Shown here piece by piece: positions 7,409-16,273 of a stretch of 17,361 bases of DNA. Location of the stretch: positions 1-17,361 of the forward strand of contig FR888025.1 of assembly GCA_000431335.1 (NCBI GenBank). Reading direction: 5' to 3'. Origin of the DNA: Clostridium sp. CAG:343. Its GTDB lineage: Bacteria; Bacillota; Clostridia; TANB77; CAG-508. The position numbers and the translations under genes were made by a program. Position 1 is the first letter of the stretch, and the number at the start of each line of letters is the position of its first letter. The notes beneath the pieces are model-generated. The model was not told where the DNA came from. It ran no database searches and saw nothing but the letters and a program-made list of their open reading frames with translations.

Positions 7409-7975
7409 TTAAACTCTTTCCATGTATTCGCATGTTCTTGTATCTATTTTTAATACATCTCCAATATTTACAAACAAAGGAACTTGTATTTCTAATCCTG
7501 TTTCTAATTTTGCAGGTTTTCCTGATGTTGTTGTTGTATTTCCACTAAATCCTGGTTCTGTATATGTAACTTCTAATTCAACAAATGTTGGTGGCTCTAC
7601 TGCAAATGTATTACCTTTGTATGAAAGAATAGTAACTTCCATGTTTTCTTTTAAATATTTTAAGCAATCTCCTAATTGATCTTCATTTAGAGGCATTTGA
7701 TCATAAGTTTCGTTATCCATAAAGTAATATAAACCTCCATCATTGTATAAATATTGCATTGTTTTTTTCTCAATTTCTGCTGCTGGGAATTTATCTGATG
7801 GATTAAATGTTTTTTCTAATGTTGCTCCTGTTATTACATTTTTTAATTTTGTTCTTACAAATGCTGATCCCTTTCCTGGTTTTACGTGTTGAAATTCTAC
7901 AATTCTATATACATTTCCTTCCATTTCGAATGTTGTTCCATTTCTAAAATCTCCTGCTGAATATACTGATGCCAT
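7409..7975 (-). CDS. efp: elongation factor P
   Basis: A 188-residue EF-P with the full three-domain length of the family. It binds the ribosome between the P and E sites and relieves stalling at polyproline stretches. The loop that reaches the peptidyl-tRNA reads KPGKGSAF, with the tip lysine at residue 35. The C-terminal OB domain ends with the typical pattern IGDVLKIDTRTCEYMERV. The ATG at 7975 is preceded by AAAGGAGA. An upstream in-frame ATG would place the ribosome binding site inside the gene and is not used. It has its own promoter at 8033-8061. Confidence 0.95.
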   Translation of the reverse strand: MASVYSAGDFRNGTTFEMEGNVYRIVEFQHVKPGKGSAFVRTKLKNVITGATLEKTFNPSDKFPAAEIEKKTMQYLYNDGGLYYFMDNETYDQMPLNEDQLGDCLKYLKENMEVTILSYKGNTFAVEPPTFVELEVTYTEPGFSGNTTTTSGKPAKLETGLEIQVPLFVNIGDVLKIDTRTCEYMERV

Positions 7976-8032
7976 AATAATTTCTCCTTTCAATTTTCAT
8001 ATAAAATTCTCTTATTTTTATAAACTTTTTTT

Positions 8033-8061
8033 ATTTTATCATAAACCCTTAGAAAAATCAA
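8033..8061 (-). promoter_or_regulatory. promoter of efp
   Basis: TTGATT (8061-8056) and TAAAAT (8038-8033) on the minus strand are spaced 17 bases apart. A TG dinucleotide one base before the -10 box extends it. It lies about 60 bases before the efp start. Confidence 0.65.
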
Positions 8062-8146
8062 GTATTTGTAGACCTTTTAAATATAAACCTTTTTCATATA
8101 TTATTTATTTTGCAAATTATTAATTATATTAAAAATTGAATATTTA

Positions 8147-9206
8147 TTATATTATAATATAATTTTTCTCGGATTTTGTTAAACTTATACAACCAAATTT
8201 TGTAATTTGAACAGTATCTTCTATTCTTATACCAAATTTTCCTGGTATGTAAATACCTGGTTCATCTGTTACTACCATATTTTCCTTTAATTGCGTATCA
8301 GATCTATAGCTTACATATGGTGCTTCATGAATTTCCATTCCTACTCCATGTCCTAAGCTATGAATTAAATCATATCCATTTAATTTAAAGTCGTTTTCAA
8401 CCATTTTAGTTAATAATCTTGTACTTATTCCATCTTTCATTTGTTCTAATGTTTGTACTTGATTTTTTAATACTAAATCATAAACCGGTTTTATATATTC
8501 TGGAACACTTCCTACAAAAAATGTTCTTGTCATATCTGAACAATACCCATTAACTTTGCATCCCATATCAATTGTTATAATATCATTTTCTTGGATTTTT
8601 CTATCTGTTGGTACTGCATGTGGCTTTGATGTATTTTCTCCTGAAGCTACAATTGTTTCAAATGACAATCCTTCTGTTCTTTTTTTATAATATTCTTCAA
8701 TTTCATCTGCAATCTGCCTTTCTGTCATTCCTGGCTTTATATAAGTTAATATATATTGAAAACAATTGTCTGTTATTTCACATGCTTTTTCTAAACTACT
8801 TATTTCTTCTTGGTCTTTTATCATTCTTTGTTTTTCTATGATATGTTCTGTTTCAACTAAATTGTTAATCTTATATTTTCTTATTAATTCCTTATAACCG
8901 AGCATATGTTACATAGTTTTCTTCAAATCCTACATTTTCGCAAAACATAAAGAAATTTTCATAATCGTCCTTTGATACATCATTTATATCATAGACTATA
9001 ATTTCATCATATAATGTCAAAATACTATGTACATGTTCTATATATCTTCCGTCTGTAATATAAATATTTTCTTTTCTAGTTAGTAACAATACTCCCTCTG
9101 CTTCTATATTTGTTAAATATTTTATATTAATTGGATTTGATATAATTAATCCTTGTAAATTTAAACTTGACATTGTGTTTCTTAACCATTGTAATTTAGG
9201 ATTCAT
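8147..9206 (-). CDS. M24B Xaa-Pro peptidase, read with one +1 frameshift
   Basis: Frames 9206-8901 and 8899-8147 join into a 352-residue protein when one C (position 8900) is skipped, which is the normal length of YqhT/PepQ-type Xaa-Pro peptidases. Residues 1-102 are the N-terminal creatinase-like domain. The rest is the pita-bread catalytic domain with all five expected metal ligands: D213 and D224 (TIDMG and YCSDMTR), H286 (HSLGHGVG), E315 (TDEPGIY) and E329 (IRIEDT). It should release residues preceding or following proline from peptides. All catalytic residues lie after the shift. Without shifting, translation ends two codons later at 8892. An ATG overlapping the shift (8905) could in principle start the catalytic domain alone, but it has no ribosome binding site. 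It follows the A24 peptidase gene by 26 bases. Confidence 0.85.
8897..8903 (-). other. +1 recoding site 4 (GCU C GGU)
   Basis: On the minus strand the zero frame reads GCU CGG UUA UAA. Skipping the C (position 8900) gives GCU GGU (Ala102-Gly103) and joins the two domains of the Xaa-Pro peptidase. It is the same heptamer as site 1 although it lies on the opposite strand. Confidence 0.75.
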
Positions 9207-9232
9207 TTTAAACCATCCCCTTACATCTAATT

Positions 9233-9985
9233 TTAACCTTTATACATTCCTAATGTAAATATTTGCATTAATATCATCTTTATTTGTTCAAATGGCACAT
9301 ACATGCTTATAAATGTTGCTATTACAATAAATGGTCCAAATGGTATATATTCGTCCGATTTTTTTATTTTTGTAATAAGTAACACTATACTAAGTATTGC
9401 ACCTATCAAGAATGAAACTAATGTAATTACAACAATGTTAGAAAGTCCAAAAAATAATCCTAATGCTCCCATTAATTTAACATCGCCAAATCCCATTGCT
9501 TCTTTTCCATAAAATATTCCTCCTATTACTGTAATAAGTAAGAATATTCCTCCTCCTGCAAGCATTCCAAGCAACATGTTAATTGTAATTGCTACATCTG
9601 ATAGACCATATAAAAATGCAAATACTATTCCTATCTCAAATATTGTTAAATTTAATCTGTTTGGAATAATTTGAGATTTATAATCAATTACAAATACTGA
9701 TAATAACATTGGTGTTAAAATCATAAATTTAATTAAATCTAAATTTGCTATTATTGTGTTTTGTATTCCAAATCTATATACTAATGCAATATAGATAAAT
9801 GATGTTAATAACATTAATATGTAATTAGGTTTAAAATTTATTTTATGTTCTGTTATAAATTCTTTTGAAAAAACATTTTTATATTCAGGTAATCTTTGAT
9901 TCATCCAATTAACAAATTCACCAACAAATAACCCTATTATAGCCACTGCTACATAATATAATATATGTACATCATTAAAATACAT
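9233..9985 (-). CDS. A24 family prepilin peptidase
   Basis: A 250-residue integral membrane protein with about seven hydrophobic segments. The two aspartates of the family are present: Asp101 in VIDYKSQIIPNRL and Asp168 in GFGDVKL. These enzymes cleave the leader of type IV pilin-like proteins at the membrane. The cytoplasmic N-terminal region lacks the paired CxxC zinc cysteines of longer PilD/ComC proteins, and N-methyltransferase activity is not evident. No pilin or secretion genes are in the window, so its substrate is elsewhere. It starts one base after the yqeG stop, with AAAGGAG inside the end of yqeG. Confidence 0.88.
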   Translation of the reverse strand: MYFNDVHILYYVAVAIIGLFVGEFVNWMNQRLPEYKNVFSKEFITEHKINFKPNYILMLLTSFIYIALVYRFGIQNTIIANLDLIKFMILTPMLLSVFVIDYKSQIIPNRLNLTIFEIGIVFAFLYGLSDVAITINMLLGMLAGGGIFLLITVIGGIFYGKEAMGFGDVKLMGALGLFFGLSNIVVITLVSFLIGAILSIVLLITKIKKSDEYIPFGPFIVIATFISMYVPFEQIKMILMQIFTLGMYKG

Positions 9986-9986
9986 T

Positions 9987-10493
9987 TTATTTTTTCTCCT
10001 TTGTTCGCTTATTTTTATATCTTATTTTTATTTTATTTTCTATTGGTCTTTTCCATGCTGTATACCAATAGTCTATTGGTTCAATCGGATCTACTAATAT
10101 TGTGAACATTTTGCAACGATTTCCACCAATTATGTCTGTAAATATTTGGTCTCCTACTACTCCTATATTTTCTGGTTTTTCGTTTAGGCTTTTTTGTACT
10201 TTTAAAAATCCTGATTTGAGTGGTTTTTTTGCAAAGTATTCATATGGAATTTCTAATGCATTTGCTACTCTTTTTACTTTCTCTTCTTGATTAGTATTAG
10301 ATAATATGTATAGTTTTATTCCTTGTCCTTTTAATTCTCTTGCCCATTTTGCAACTTTTTCTGGTAACCTTTTTTCGTAATTTATTAAGGTGTTGTCTAC
10401 ATCTAATATTAATGCTTTTATTTTATTCTTTTTTAAAAATTCTATTGTTATTTCTTCTACTTTATTAAAATATTCATTTGGATAAATAAACAT
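9987..10493 (-). CDS. yqeG: YqeG family HAD IIIA-type phosphatase
   Basis: A 168-residue HAD phosphatase of the YqeG family. Motif I is LILDVDNTL with the nucleophile Asp31 and acid/base Asp33. Motif II is the serine in YILSNTN. Motif III/IV is the lysine before PLKSG and the GDQIFTD segment. The substrate in bacteria is not established, though eukaryotic relatives act on phosphatidylglycerophosphate. The C-terminus is very basic. GGAGG stands 6 bases before the ATG. It is first in the yqeG - A24 peptidase - Xaa-Pro peptidase unit. Confidence 0.92.
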   Translation of the reverse strand: MFIYPNEYFNKVEEITIEFLKKNKIKALILDVDNTLINYEKRLPEKVAKWARELKGQGIKLYILSNTNQEEKVKRVANALEIPYEYFAKKPLKSGFLKVQKSLNEKPENIGVVGDQIFTDIIGGNRCKMFTILVDPIEPIDYWYTAWKRPIENKIKIRYKNKRTKEKK

Positions 10494-10525
10494 TCTTTTC
10501 CTCCATTAGTCAATACATCAATATT

Positions 10526-10554
10526 ATATTATCAATTATGTTATGTTTTGTCAA
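10526..10554 (-). promoter_or_regulatory. promoter of the yqeG operon
   Basis: TTGACA (10554-10549) is followed after 17 bases by TAATAT (10531-10526) on the minus strand, about 33 bases before the yqeG ATG. Confidence 0.8.
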
Positions 10555-10619
10555 TTGTATTTTTACTAAATTATTTCATCTACTGCTTTTTTACCAATAA
10601 TTTAGTTTTTTATAAACAT

Positions 10620-10664
10620 AAAAAACAAGAAATAATTTTGAAACTTCAACTTATTTCTTGCTTT
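10620..10664 (-). terminator. terminator after sleB
   Basis: On the minus strand GCAAGAAATAA pairs with TTATTTCTTG across a loop of about 15 bases and is followed by TTTTTT. It separates the sleB transcript from the yqeG promoter. Confidence 0.82.
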
Positions 10665-10712
10665 TTATTTAATATATTATTACTCACCTTCAATATAGAA
10701 GATTTCTTTATT

Positions 10713-11396
10713 TTACTTGCAAAATCTATGCTTTCCAATTGTAATTGTCATTGGTCTAGACCAAATCCATTTATTAGTAGCCGTAGATGGATTAAAATAA
10801 TAAATTGCGCCATAACTAGGATCCCATCCATTTAAAGCATCTTGTGCAGCTTTCTTTGCAGTTGAATTAGGTGTTAAATTAATTTGTCCATCTGACACTA
10901 CATCAAAAGCACCTGATTGATATATTACTCCTGCTATTGTATTTGGAAAAGAGCTACTTTTTACTCTGTTTAATACAACTGCTCCAACAGCTACTTGTCC
11001 TGTATACGGTTCTCCTCTTGCTTCTCCATAAATCAATCTTGCTAATAAATTAACATTACTTGAATTGCTTGTACTTGAACTTGATGAACTTGAACTATAA
11101 ATTCCCATTGCTTTTAATGTTGCAGGGCCTGCTATTCCATCTTGTGTTAATCCATTCTTTCTTTGAAAATACTTAACAGCATTTACTGTTTGGCTACCAT
11201 AGATTCCATCCACATTTCCACTATAATATCCCCATCTCTTCAATTTTGTTTGTATTTGTTTAACTTCTTCTCCTCTTGAACCATATTTTGATAATGCTTC
11301 TACTGAATTATTTTGAAAATATACTATAAATATTGTTACACCTATTAATAAAAAAGCTATTATCATCATTATTATATATCTCTTTTTTTTAAACAT
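10713..11396 (-). CDS. sleB: spore cortex-lytic enzyme, SleB-like
   Basis: A 227-residue exported protein. Residues 8-28 are a hydrophobic signal or anchor. Residues 38-98 are a peptidoglycan-binding domain (GSRGEEVKQIQ...GIYGSQT...AGPAT). A serine-only linker follows (101-113), then a Hydrolase_2 (SleB/CwlJ) domain with the catalytic glutamate in LIYGEARGEPY (Glu125). Family members are lytic transglycosylases acting on muramic-delta-lactam cortex during germination. AGGTGG stands 7 bases before the ATG. A forespore promoter would be expected in 11397-11497, but I could not recognise one with confidence. Confidence 0.9.
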   Translation of the reverse strand: MFKKKRYIIMMIIAFLLIGVTIFIVYFQNNSVEALSKYGSRGEEVKQIQTKLKRWGYYSGNVDGIYGSQTVNAVKYFQRKNGLTQDGIAGPATLKAMGIYSSSSSSSSTSNSSNVNLLARLIYGEARGEPYTGQVAVGAVVLNRVKSSSFPNTIAGVIYQSGAFDVVSDGQINLTPNSTAKKAAQDALNGWDPSYGAIYYFNPSTATNKWIWSRPMTITIGKHRFCK

Positions 11397-11497
11397 AAAA
11401 AAACCACCTATCTATAAAAATATAACTATTTATATTTTTATCAATATTTGGTTTTATTATACATTCATTATTTATTATGTTTTTATTCATTTTATTT

Positions 11498-12523
11498 TTA
11501 AGAGCAATATTTACAAAGTATAGCTTCTAGTCCAATTTGCAAGTCAATTATTCCATTTTTGTATTGATAATCCAAATCTCTTAAGTCTTGTAATATTTCT
11601 TTTAATTCTTTTGTTTTAAAATATTTAGCTTGCATTTTATACTTATTTACTAAAAAAGTTTGATTTGGTTTTAATTTTAAGCTTTTAATAATGTCTTTTT
11701 TATAATGTTCAGCCAGTTTTGTAAAATATAGTTTCTTAAAATGATTATAAAGAGTAATTAAAATTCTTTGTATTGGCTCTTTTTCATAAATCAAGTTTCT
11801 TAAAACTTGTAATGCCTTTTCAATATTCTTTTTTCCTAAATTGTCTGTTAAATCAAATATTATGCTCTCTAATTTTTTAGTTACTAATTTATCAACATCT
11901 TCTTTTTTTATCTTTCCATTTTCTCCTGCATATTCAATTAATTTTCTAATTTCATTAATTAAATCTTGCATATTTGTACCGCAACACTCTATAAAATACC
12001 TTAAAGTGCTATCATCTATTTGTACTTTATATGCATTGCATATTGATTTCATTCTTTTTTCTATTTGAATTGGTTTTTGAAAATCGAATTTGCACACAAT
12101 TCCTATTTTTTCAATTGTTTTATAAAGCTCTTGTTTAGAATCTGCTTCTTCCTCTGCAAATACTAGAACAACACTTTCTTCTATTAATTTACTATTTTCT
12201 TGAATATATTTATTTATCTTATCCTTTAATTTAGAAATCTCTGTGTTTTTCCTTTTTCCTTCTTTTTTGAATAATCCTGTATTCCTAGCTATTATTAATT
12301 TCTTTTCGTATCCAAACGCTGGCGTTTCAATATCTGCTATTAATTGTTCTACATTTGTATCATCAATTGAAATAAAATTTATACCCTTTATACATTCTCC
12401 AAATAAAGTTTTTATTTTCTTTAATGAAGTCTCTAATAAAAATAGTTCCTCTCCGTATAAAAGGTACATGCTATTTAAATGATTGTTTTTTAATTCTTTT
12501 TCTAAATTTTCAATTGATATCAT
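11498..12523 (-). CDS. holA: DNA polymerase III subunit delta
   Basis: A 341-residue HolA with the usual family length. The N-terminus (NSMYLLYGEELFLLE) is the characteristic opening of the delta subunit, followed by the degenerate AAA+ region, the FIECCGTNMQDLINEIRKL helix pair and the C-terminal collar domain ending in CKYC. It opens the sliding clamp as part of the clamp loader. AAGGAAG precedes the ATG. The gene lies 14 bases after the debranching-enzyme gene and is probably translated from the same mRNA. Confidence 0.93.
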   Translation of the reverse strand: MISIENLEKELKNNHLNSMYLLYGEELFLLETSLKKIKTLFGECIKGINFISIDDTNVEQLIADIETPAFGYEKKLIIARNTGLFKKEGKRKNTEISKLKDKINKYIQENSKLIEESVVLVFAEEEADSKQELYKTIEKIGIVCKFDFQKPIQIEKRMKSICNAYKVQIDDSTLRYFIECCGTNMQDLINEIRKLIEYAGENGKIKKEDVDKLVTKKLESIIFDLTDNLGKKNIEKALQVLRNLIYEKEPIQRILITLYNHFKKLYFTKLAEHYKKDIIKSLKLKPNQTFLVNKYKMQAKYFKTKELKEILQDLRDLDYQYKNGIIDLQIGLEAILCKYCS

Positions 12524-12537
12524 TTTTTCTTCCTTTT

Positions 12538-14574
12538 CTACTTATTCAAAATAATTCTAAATACTTCTGCTACACTCCAAGCTTGTGCAATAGTTCCTTT
12601 TGGTAAATATGGTTTTCTAGAATCATATAACTCTGAAATGCTTCCAATACATCCATTATGACTTATCTCTTTTTGGAACGTTTTTGAAGTTTTTTCTATA
12701 AACTTTTCTAATTTTGTCTCTAGTTCTTTTTTTGCATCTTTTTTCTTTGTTTTTTTCAATATGTTTTTTAATGCATTGTAATATAAACCTAATAGCCATG
12801 GCCAAGTAATTCCTTGATGATAACTAGAGTCTCTTTTTTTGCCATCTCCTTCATATACTTCAACATAATTTTCTTCACCTTTTGCTAAAGTTTTTAATCC
12901 ATAAGCATTTAATAATTTTTTTTCAACTACTGATATAATATTTTTTGCTTCTTCTGAATCTGCTTCTATAACTGGATAAGTAAGACTTAATGCAAATAAT
13001 TGATTTGGTCTTATTTTACTATCTCCTAAAACATCATATAAACATTTCCTTCTTTTATTATAGAATTTATCATTAAATGATTTTTTGCATTTCTCTGCTA
13101 TTAATTTATATTTTTTTGCATTTTGTGAATGTCCAAATTTTTTACTTAAATCTGCCATTATTTTATTAGCATTATACCACAAACTATTAACTTCTACTGC
13201 TTTTCCTGATCTTGGCGTTATTGCTACTCCATCATATTTTGCATCCATCCATGTATTTTGTGTATCTTGTGTTCCTGATACTATAAGATCGTCATCATCT
13301 AAATAAATATTATTATTATCTACATCTATTCCTTTTATATAACTTTCTATAATATCTTCTAATTTTTTATAAATTTCTTCTTTTATAAATTGATAATCTC
13401 CTGTGTAATTTATATATTTTTGTACTGCTTCAAATAAAAGTAATGAAGCATCTACACTATTATATAATGGTCTATTATCATATCCAGAATATCCATTTGG
13501 AACAAGTCCAAATTTTATATCTCTTATCATTGTTTTTAATACTTCTTTTGCTATCTTAAATCTTTTAGTTACTAATAATAATCCTTCAAATGCAATTAAA
13601 GTATCTCTACCCCAATCTAAAAACCATGGATATCCTGCAATAACTGTATGCAATCCAAAATTAGGACGATATACTACAAAATTATCTGTAGCAATCAAAT
13701 ATGTTTTTATTAAATTATCCCTTTTGATTTCTTCTTTTGTTTTTTTCTCTTTTCTATTATTAATTAGTAAAGATTGATTAAATATCTCTCCTAATCTAAT
13801 AATTTCTTTATCTATTAATTGTTTTACATCAATTTGTTCAATGTTCTCTTCTAAAGAACACACAAATGAAATCTCTTTTTCTTCTTCTGGATTTATTTCT
13901 ATTTCATATCTTCCTGGAACCGCATGATTTTCTTCAGCTTCAAATCCTCTTTTTTCTTCTTCTATATAAAACATATTTTTAAAATTATCATTTTCATGTT
14001 TAATATAAATTCCTTCTGATAGATTCATATAAATTGGTGTTTGAGAGTTTGAATCTACAACTATTTTTACTTTATTTTTATTAATGCTTTGTGACAAATT
14101 AAATTCATGATCTGTATTAGTAGTATGAAAATCTCTAAAATTTATAATTGGTGCTAAAGTTAATTTTGCTTTATTTTCTCCATTTTTTATTTTATAATAT
14201 ACTCCTACTGTATTTTTTCCATATTCCATACATATTATTTTTGTGATTTCTGTTGTATCTATTTTATACTTAAAAATAGGCACATATTCTTTTCTGAATT
14301 CTTCTTGATATTCATATCCTTTTGAAATATATTCTTTACATATATTAGTATATAAATCATATTTTTTTTCATTTATTTCTATACTTTCATCTAATTTAGA
14401 AAGAATTAAAAATCTTCTTGCTGGTGGAGTTAATGGTGCAACTAGCAACCCATGATATTTTCTAGTATTTGCCCCTATTATTGTAGAAGAACTATATCCT
14501 CCTATTCCATTTGTTATTAACCATTCTTTTTCTAAACCATTTTCTAAATTTAAATCTTCTTTTGTAAATTCCAT
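12538..14574 (-). CDS. glycogen debranching-type glycosidase (amylo-alpha-1,6-glucosidase family)
   Basis: A 678-residue protein of the COG3408 family. The N-terminal domain opens EWLITNGIGGYSSSTI...NTRKYHGLLVAP, which is diagnostic of the bacterial GDE N-terminal domain. The C-terminal (alpha/alpha)6 barrel carries FLDWGRDTLIAFEGLLL, TQNTWMDAKYDG, SGKAVEVNSLWYNA and a late YHQGITWPWLLG motif, the usual active-site walls. It should hydrolyse alpha-1,6 branches of glycogen-like glucans in the cytoplasm. GGGAGAAAG lies just before the ATG. It starts 10 bases after the yvcK-like gene. No other glycogen gene is in the window. Confidence 0.9.
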   Translation of the reverse strand: MEFTKEDLNLENGLEKEWLITNGIGGYSSSTIIGANTRKYHGLLVAPLTPPARRFLILSKLDESIEINEKKYDLYTNICKEYISKGYEYQEEFRKEYVPIFKYKIDTTEITKIICMEYGKNTVGVYYKIKNGENKAKLTLAPIINFRDFHTTNTDHEFNLSQSINKNKVKIVVDSNSQTPIYMNLSEGIYIKHENDNFKNMFYIEEEKRGFEAEENHAVPGRYEIEINPEEEKEISFVCSLEENIEQIDVKQLIDKEIIRLGEIFNQSLLINNRKEKKTKEEIKRDNLIKTYLIATDNFVVYRPNFGLHTVIAGYPWFLDWGRDTLIAFEGLLLVTKRFKIAKEVLKTMIRDIKFGLVPNGYSGYDNRPLYNSVDASLLLFEAVQKYINYTGDYQFIKEEIYKKLEDIIESYIKGIDVDNNNIYLDDDDLIVSGTQDTQNTWMDAKYDGVAITPRSGKAVEVNSLWYNANKIMADLSKKFGHSQNAKKYKLIAEKCKKSFNDKFYNKRRKCLYDVLGDSKIRPNQLFALSLTYPVIEADSEEAKNIISVVEKKLLNAYGLKTLAKGEENYVEVYEGDGKKRDSSYHQGITWPWLLGLYYNALKNILKKTKKKDAKKELETKLEKFIEKTSKTFQKEISHNGCIGSISELYDSRKPYLPKGTIAQAWSVAEVFRIILNK

Positions 14575-14584
14575 ACTTTCTCCC

Positions 14585-16219
14585 TTATTTCAATTTACTA
14601 TTTTCTAACTTTTTTAGCATTTCTTCTCTTAGTTCTTGCGATGTTCTCTTTTTATTCTTTTGAATATCTTTTTCGCCTACTTTTTTAGTTCTCTTGTTTC
14701 CCTTTTTTTCCTTCTTTGCAAATTCTTTTTCATTTTTCTTTCTTGCCTTTTCATCTGCTTCTCTAATAGATGCTATTCTATCACTATATTTATTACTAAA
14801 TTTACTCTTTCCTTTTTTACTTGAATTTTTTTCTTTAGGTTCAATACCTTTTTTAGATTTTCTTTCCATATTTTTCTTTATTTTATTAATTCTTTTTTCT
14901 TCTTTTAGCTTAGTATTTAGCATTAAATATTGAGGATCATTTTGTTTATCTTGATATTTTAAATCATCACAAATAAGTTCTATAATTGAAGAAGCTACTA
15001 AATTAGGATCATGTCTAATATGTTCATCACTAATCATAGATAAATTTCTTTGTAAGAATTTTATTCCTTTTACTTTTTCAATATCTTGTTCTACTAAATC
15101 TTGTCCTTCAAAATTGTATTTTTTTATAAATTCAGGAATAATTTCTCCTGTATCATAAATACAATAATCTATTATGCCTTTTCCACAATGATCAATAATT
15201 GCATTTAAATGATCTGAAACACTATAATTATCTGTTTGACCTGGTTCTGTCATTATATTACTTATATACACTTTAATTGCTACGCTTTCTTTAATTGCCT
15301 TTGTTACTCCATTTACCAACAAGTTTGGTATAACATTTGTATATAAACTTCCTGGTCCAATTACAATACAATCTGCATTTTTTATTGCTTCAATCACTCC
15401 TGGAGCTGGTCTACAATTTGTTGGGTTTATTAATATTCTATTAATTTTTGTTATTTTTTCTGAAACAATCTCTGGAATCTTAGATCTTTCATCTACAATA
15501 TATCCATTAGCTAGTTCTGCAACTATTTTCATTTCATCTAAAGTAACAGGGATTACTTTTCCTATCATATTTAATACTTCATTACTTTTTATGATAGAAT
15601 CTTCAAAATTACCATTTATGTCTCTCATTGCTGAAAAATAAATATCTGAGAAATTAAGACCTCTTAATTTTCCCGTTGTAAATTCATAATTAAATAGTTT
15701 ATCAATCTGACCTTCTTTTGAAGCTAGTGAAACAATACTATCTTTTACATCTCCCAATGGTAACATTTGTAGTTCTTTTCTTGAATTGCTTGCTGCTTCT
15801 CCATAATCTGATATAGTTACAATAGCAGTTAAATTATTTGTATAATTTTTTAATCCTGAAAGAACTGTATTTAGTCCTGTTCCACCACCTATAACAACAA
15901 TATTAGGTCCTTTGTCATATACTGTTTTATTAAAAATCAAAGATTTAACATTTACATTTTTCTTGTTTTCCATTCTTTCATCTGTTGATTCTATTAAAAC
16001 CTCTAATGTTCTTTTATTTAAAAATATTAATCCTAAAATAATAGAAACAAAACCTATTACAAATACAATTATCACTCCTCCAACTTCTTTGAATGAAATT
16101 TCTTTCATAACTAATATTTTAGCTAATCCATAACAAGCAAATAAAATTCCTACTAAAATTAATAACATCCATCTTTTCATTTTATTACTAGATTTAAACC
16201 ATTGCATTAATCCATTCAT
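14585..16219 (-). CDS. yvcK: membrane-anchored YvcK/CofD-like protein
   Basis: A 544-residue protein, longer than B. subtilis YvcK (about 320). Two membrane segments (about residues 18-37 and 46-67) precede the CofD-like nucleotide-binding domain, which opens VVIGGGTGLNTVL (108-120) and includes VIGPGSLYTNVIPNLL and the IMTEPGQTDNYSVSDHL motif. A lysine/glutamate-rich, probably disordered tail follows (about 440-544). YvcK proteins bind UDP-sugars and support cell-wall synthesis and growth on gluconeogenic carbon. Two ligand-site motifs differ from the classical form: DYGEAASNSRKEL replaces DDGGSSGRLR-EL, and LPLGDVKDS replaces PPPGDIRN. It lies downstream of murB, a common neighbour. Confidence 0.88.
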   Translation of the reverse strand: MNGLMQWFKSSNKMKRWMLLILVGILFACYGLAKILVMKEISFKEVGGVIIVFVIGFVSIILGLIFLNKRTLEVLIESTDERMENKKNVNVKSLIFNKTVYDKGPNIVVIGGGTGLNTVLSGLKNYTNNLTAIVTISDYGEAASNSRKELQMLPLGDVKDSIVSLASKEGQIDKLFNYEFTTGKLRGLNFSDIYFSAMRDINGNFEDSIIKSNEVLNMIGKVIPVTLDEMKIVAELANGYIVDERSKIPEIVSEKITKINRILINPTNCRPAPGVIEAIKNADCIVIGPGSLYTNVIPNLLVNGVTKAIKESVAIKVYISNIMTEPGQTDNYSVSDHLNAIIDHCGKGIIDYCIYDTGEIIPEFIKKYNFEGQDLVEQDIEKVKGIKFLQRNLSMISDEHIRHDPNLVASSIIELICDDLKYQDKQNDPQYLMLNTKLKEEKRINKIKKNMERKSKKGIEPKEKNSSKKGKSKFSNKYSDRIASIREADEKARKKNEKEFAKKEKKGNKRTKKVGEKDIQKNKKRTSQELREEMLKKLENSKLK

Positions 16220-16245
16220 TTTAACTAACTCCTTGTCCTATTTTT

Positions 16246-16267
16246 AGAAGTATGTTTTTATACTTCT
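16246..16267. repeat. small inverted repeat between murB and yvcK
   Basis: AGAAGTAT-GTTTTT-ATACTTCT is a perfect 8-bp stem with a 6-base loop. In the direction of transcription (minus) no T run follows, so it is not an intrinsic terminator for murB. It may be an mRNA-stabilising or processing hairpin. Confidence 0.5.
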
Positions 16268-16273
16268 TTTATT

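Noticed and set aside
933..8903. The four extra C bases as systematic sequencing errors at CTGG-like motifs
   Set aside because: Not fully excluded, but unlikely. The identical contexts GCTGGT (near 825 and 6543) and TCTGGA (near 796) are intact elsewhere. All four events share codon phase and coding strand, and many other genes in the window have no break.
8147..8905. A separate gene for the M24 catalytic domain starting at ATG 8905
   Set aside because: There is no ribosome binding site before it, and the preceding frame supplies exactly the missing N-terminal domain.
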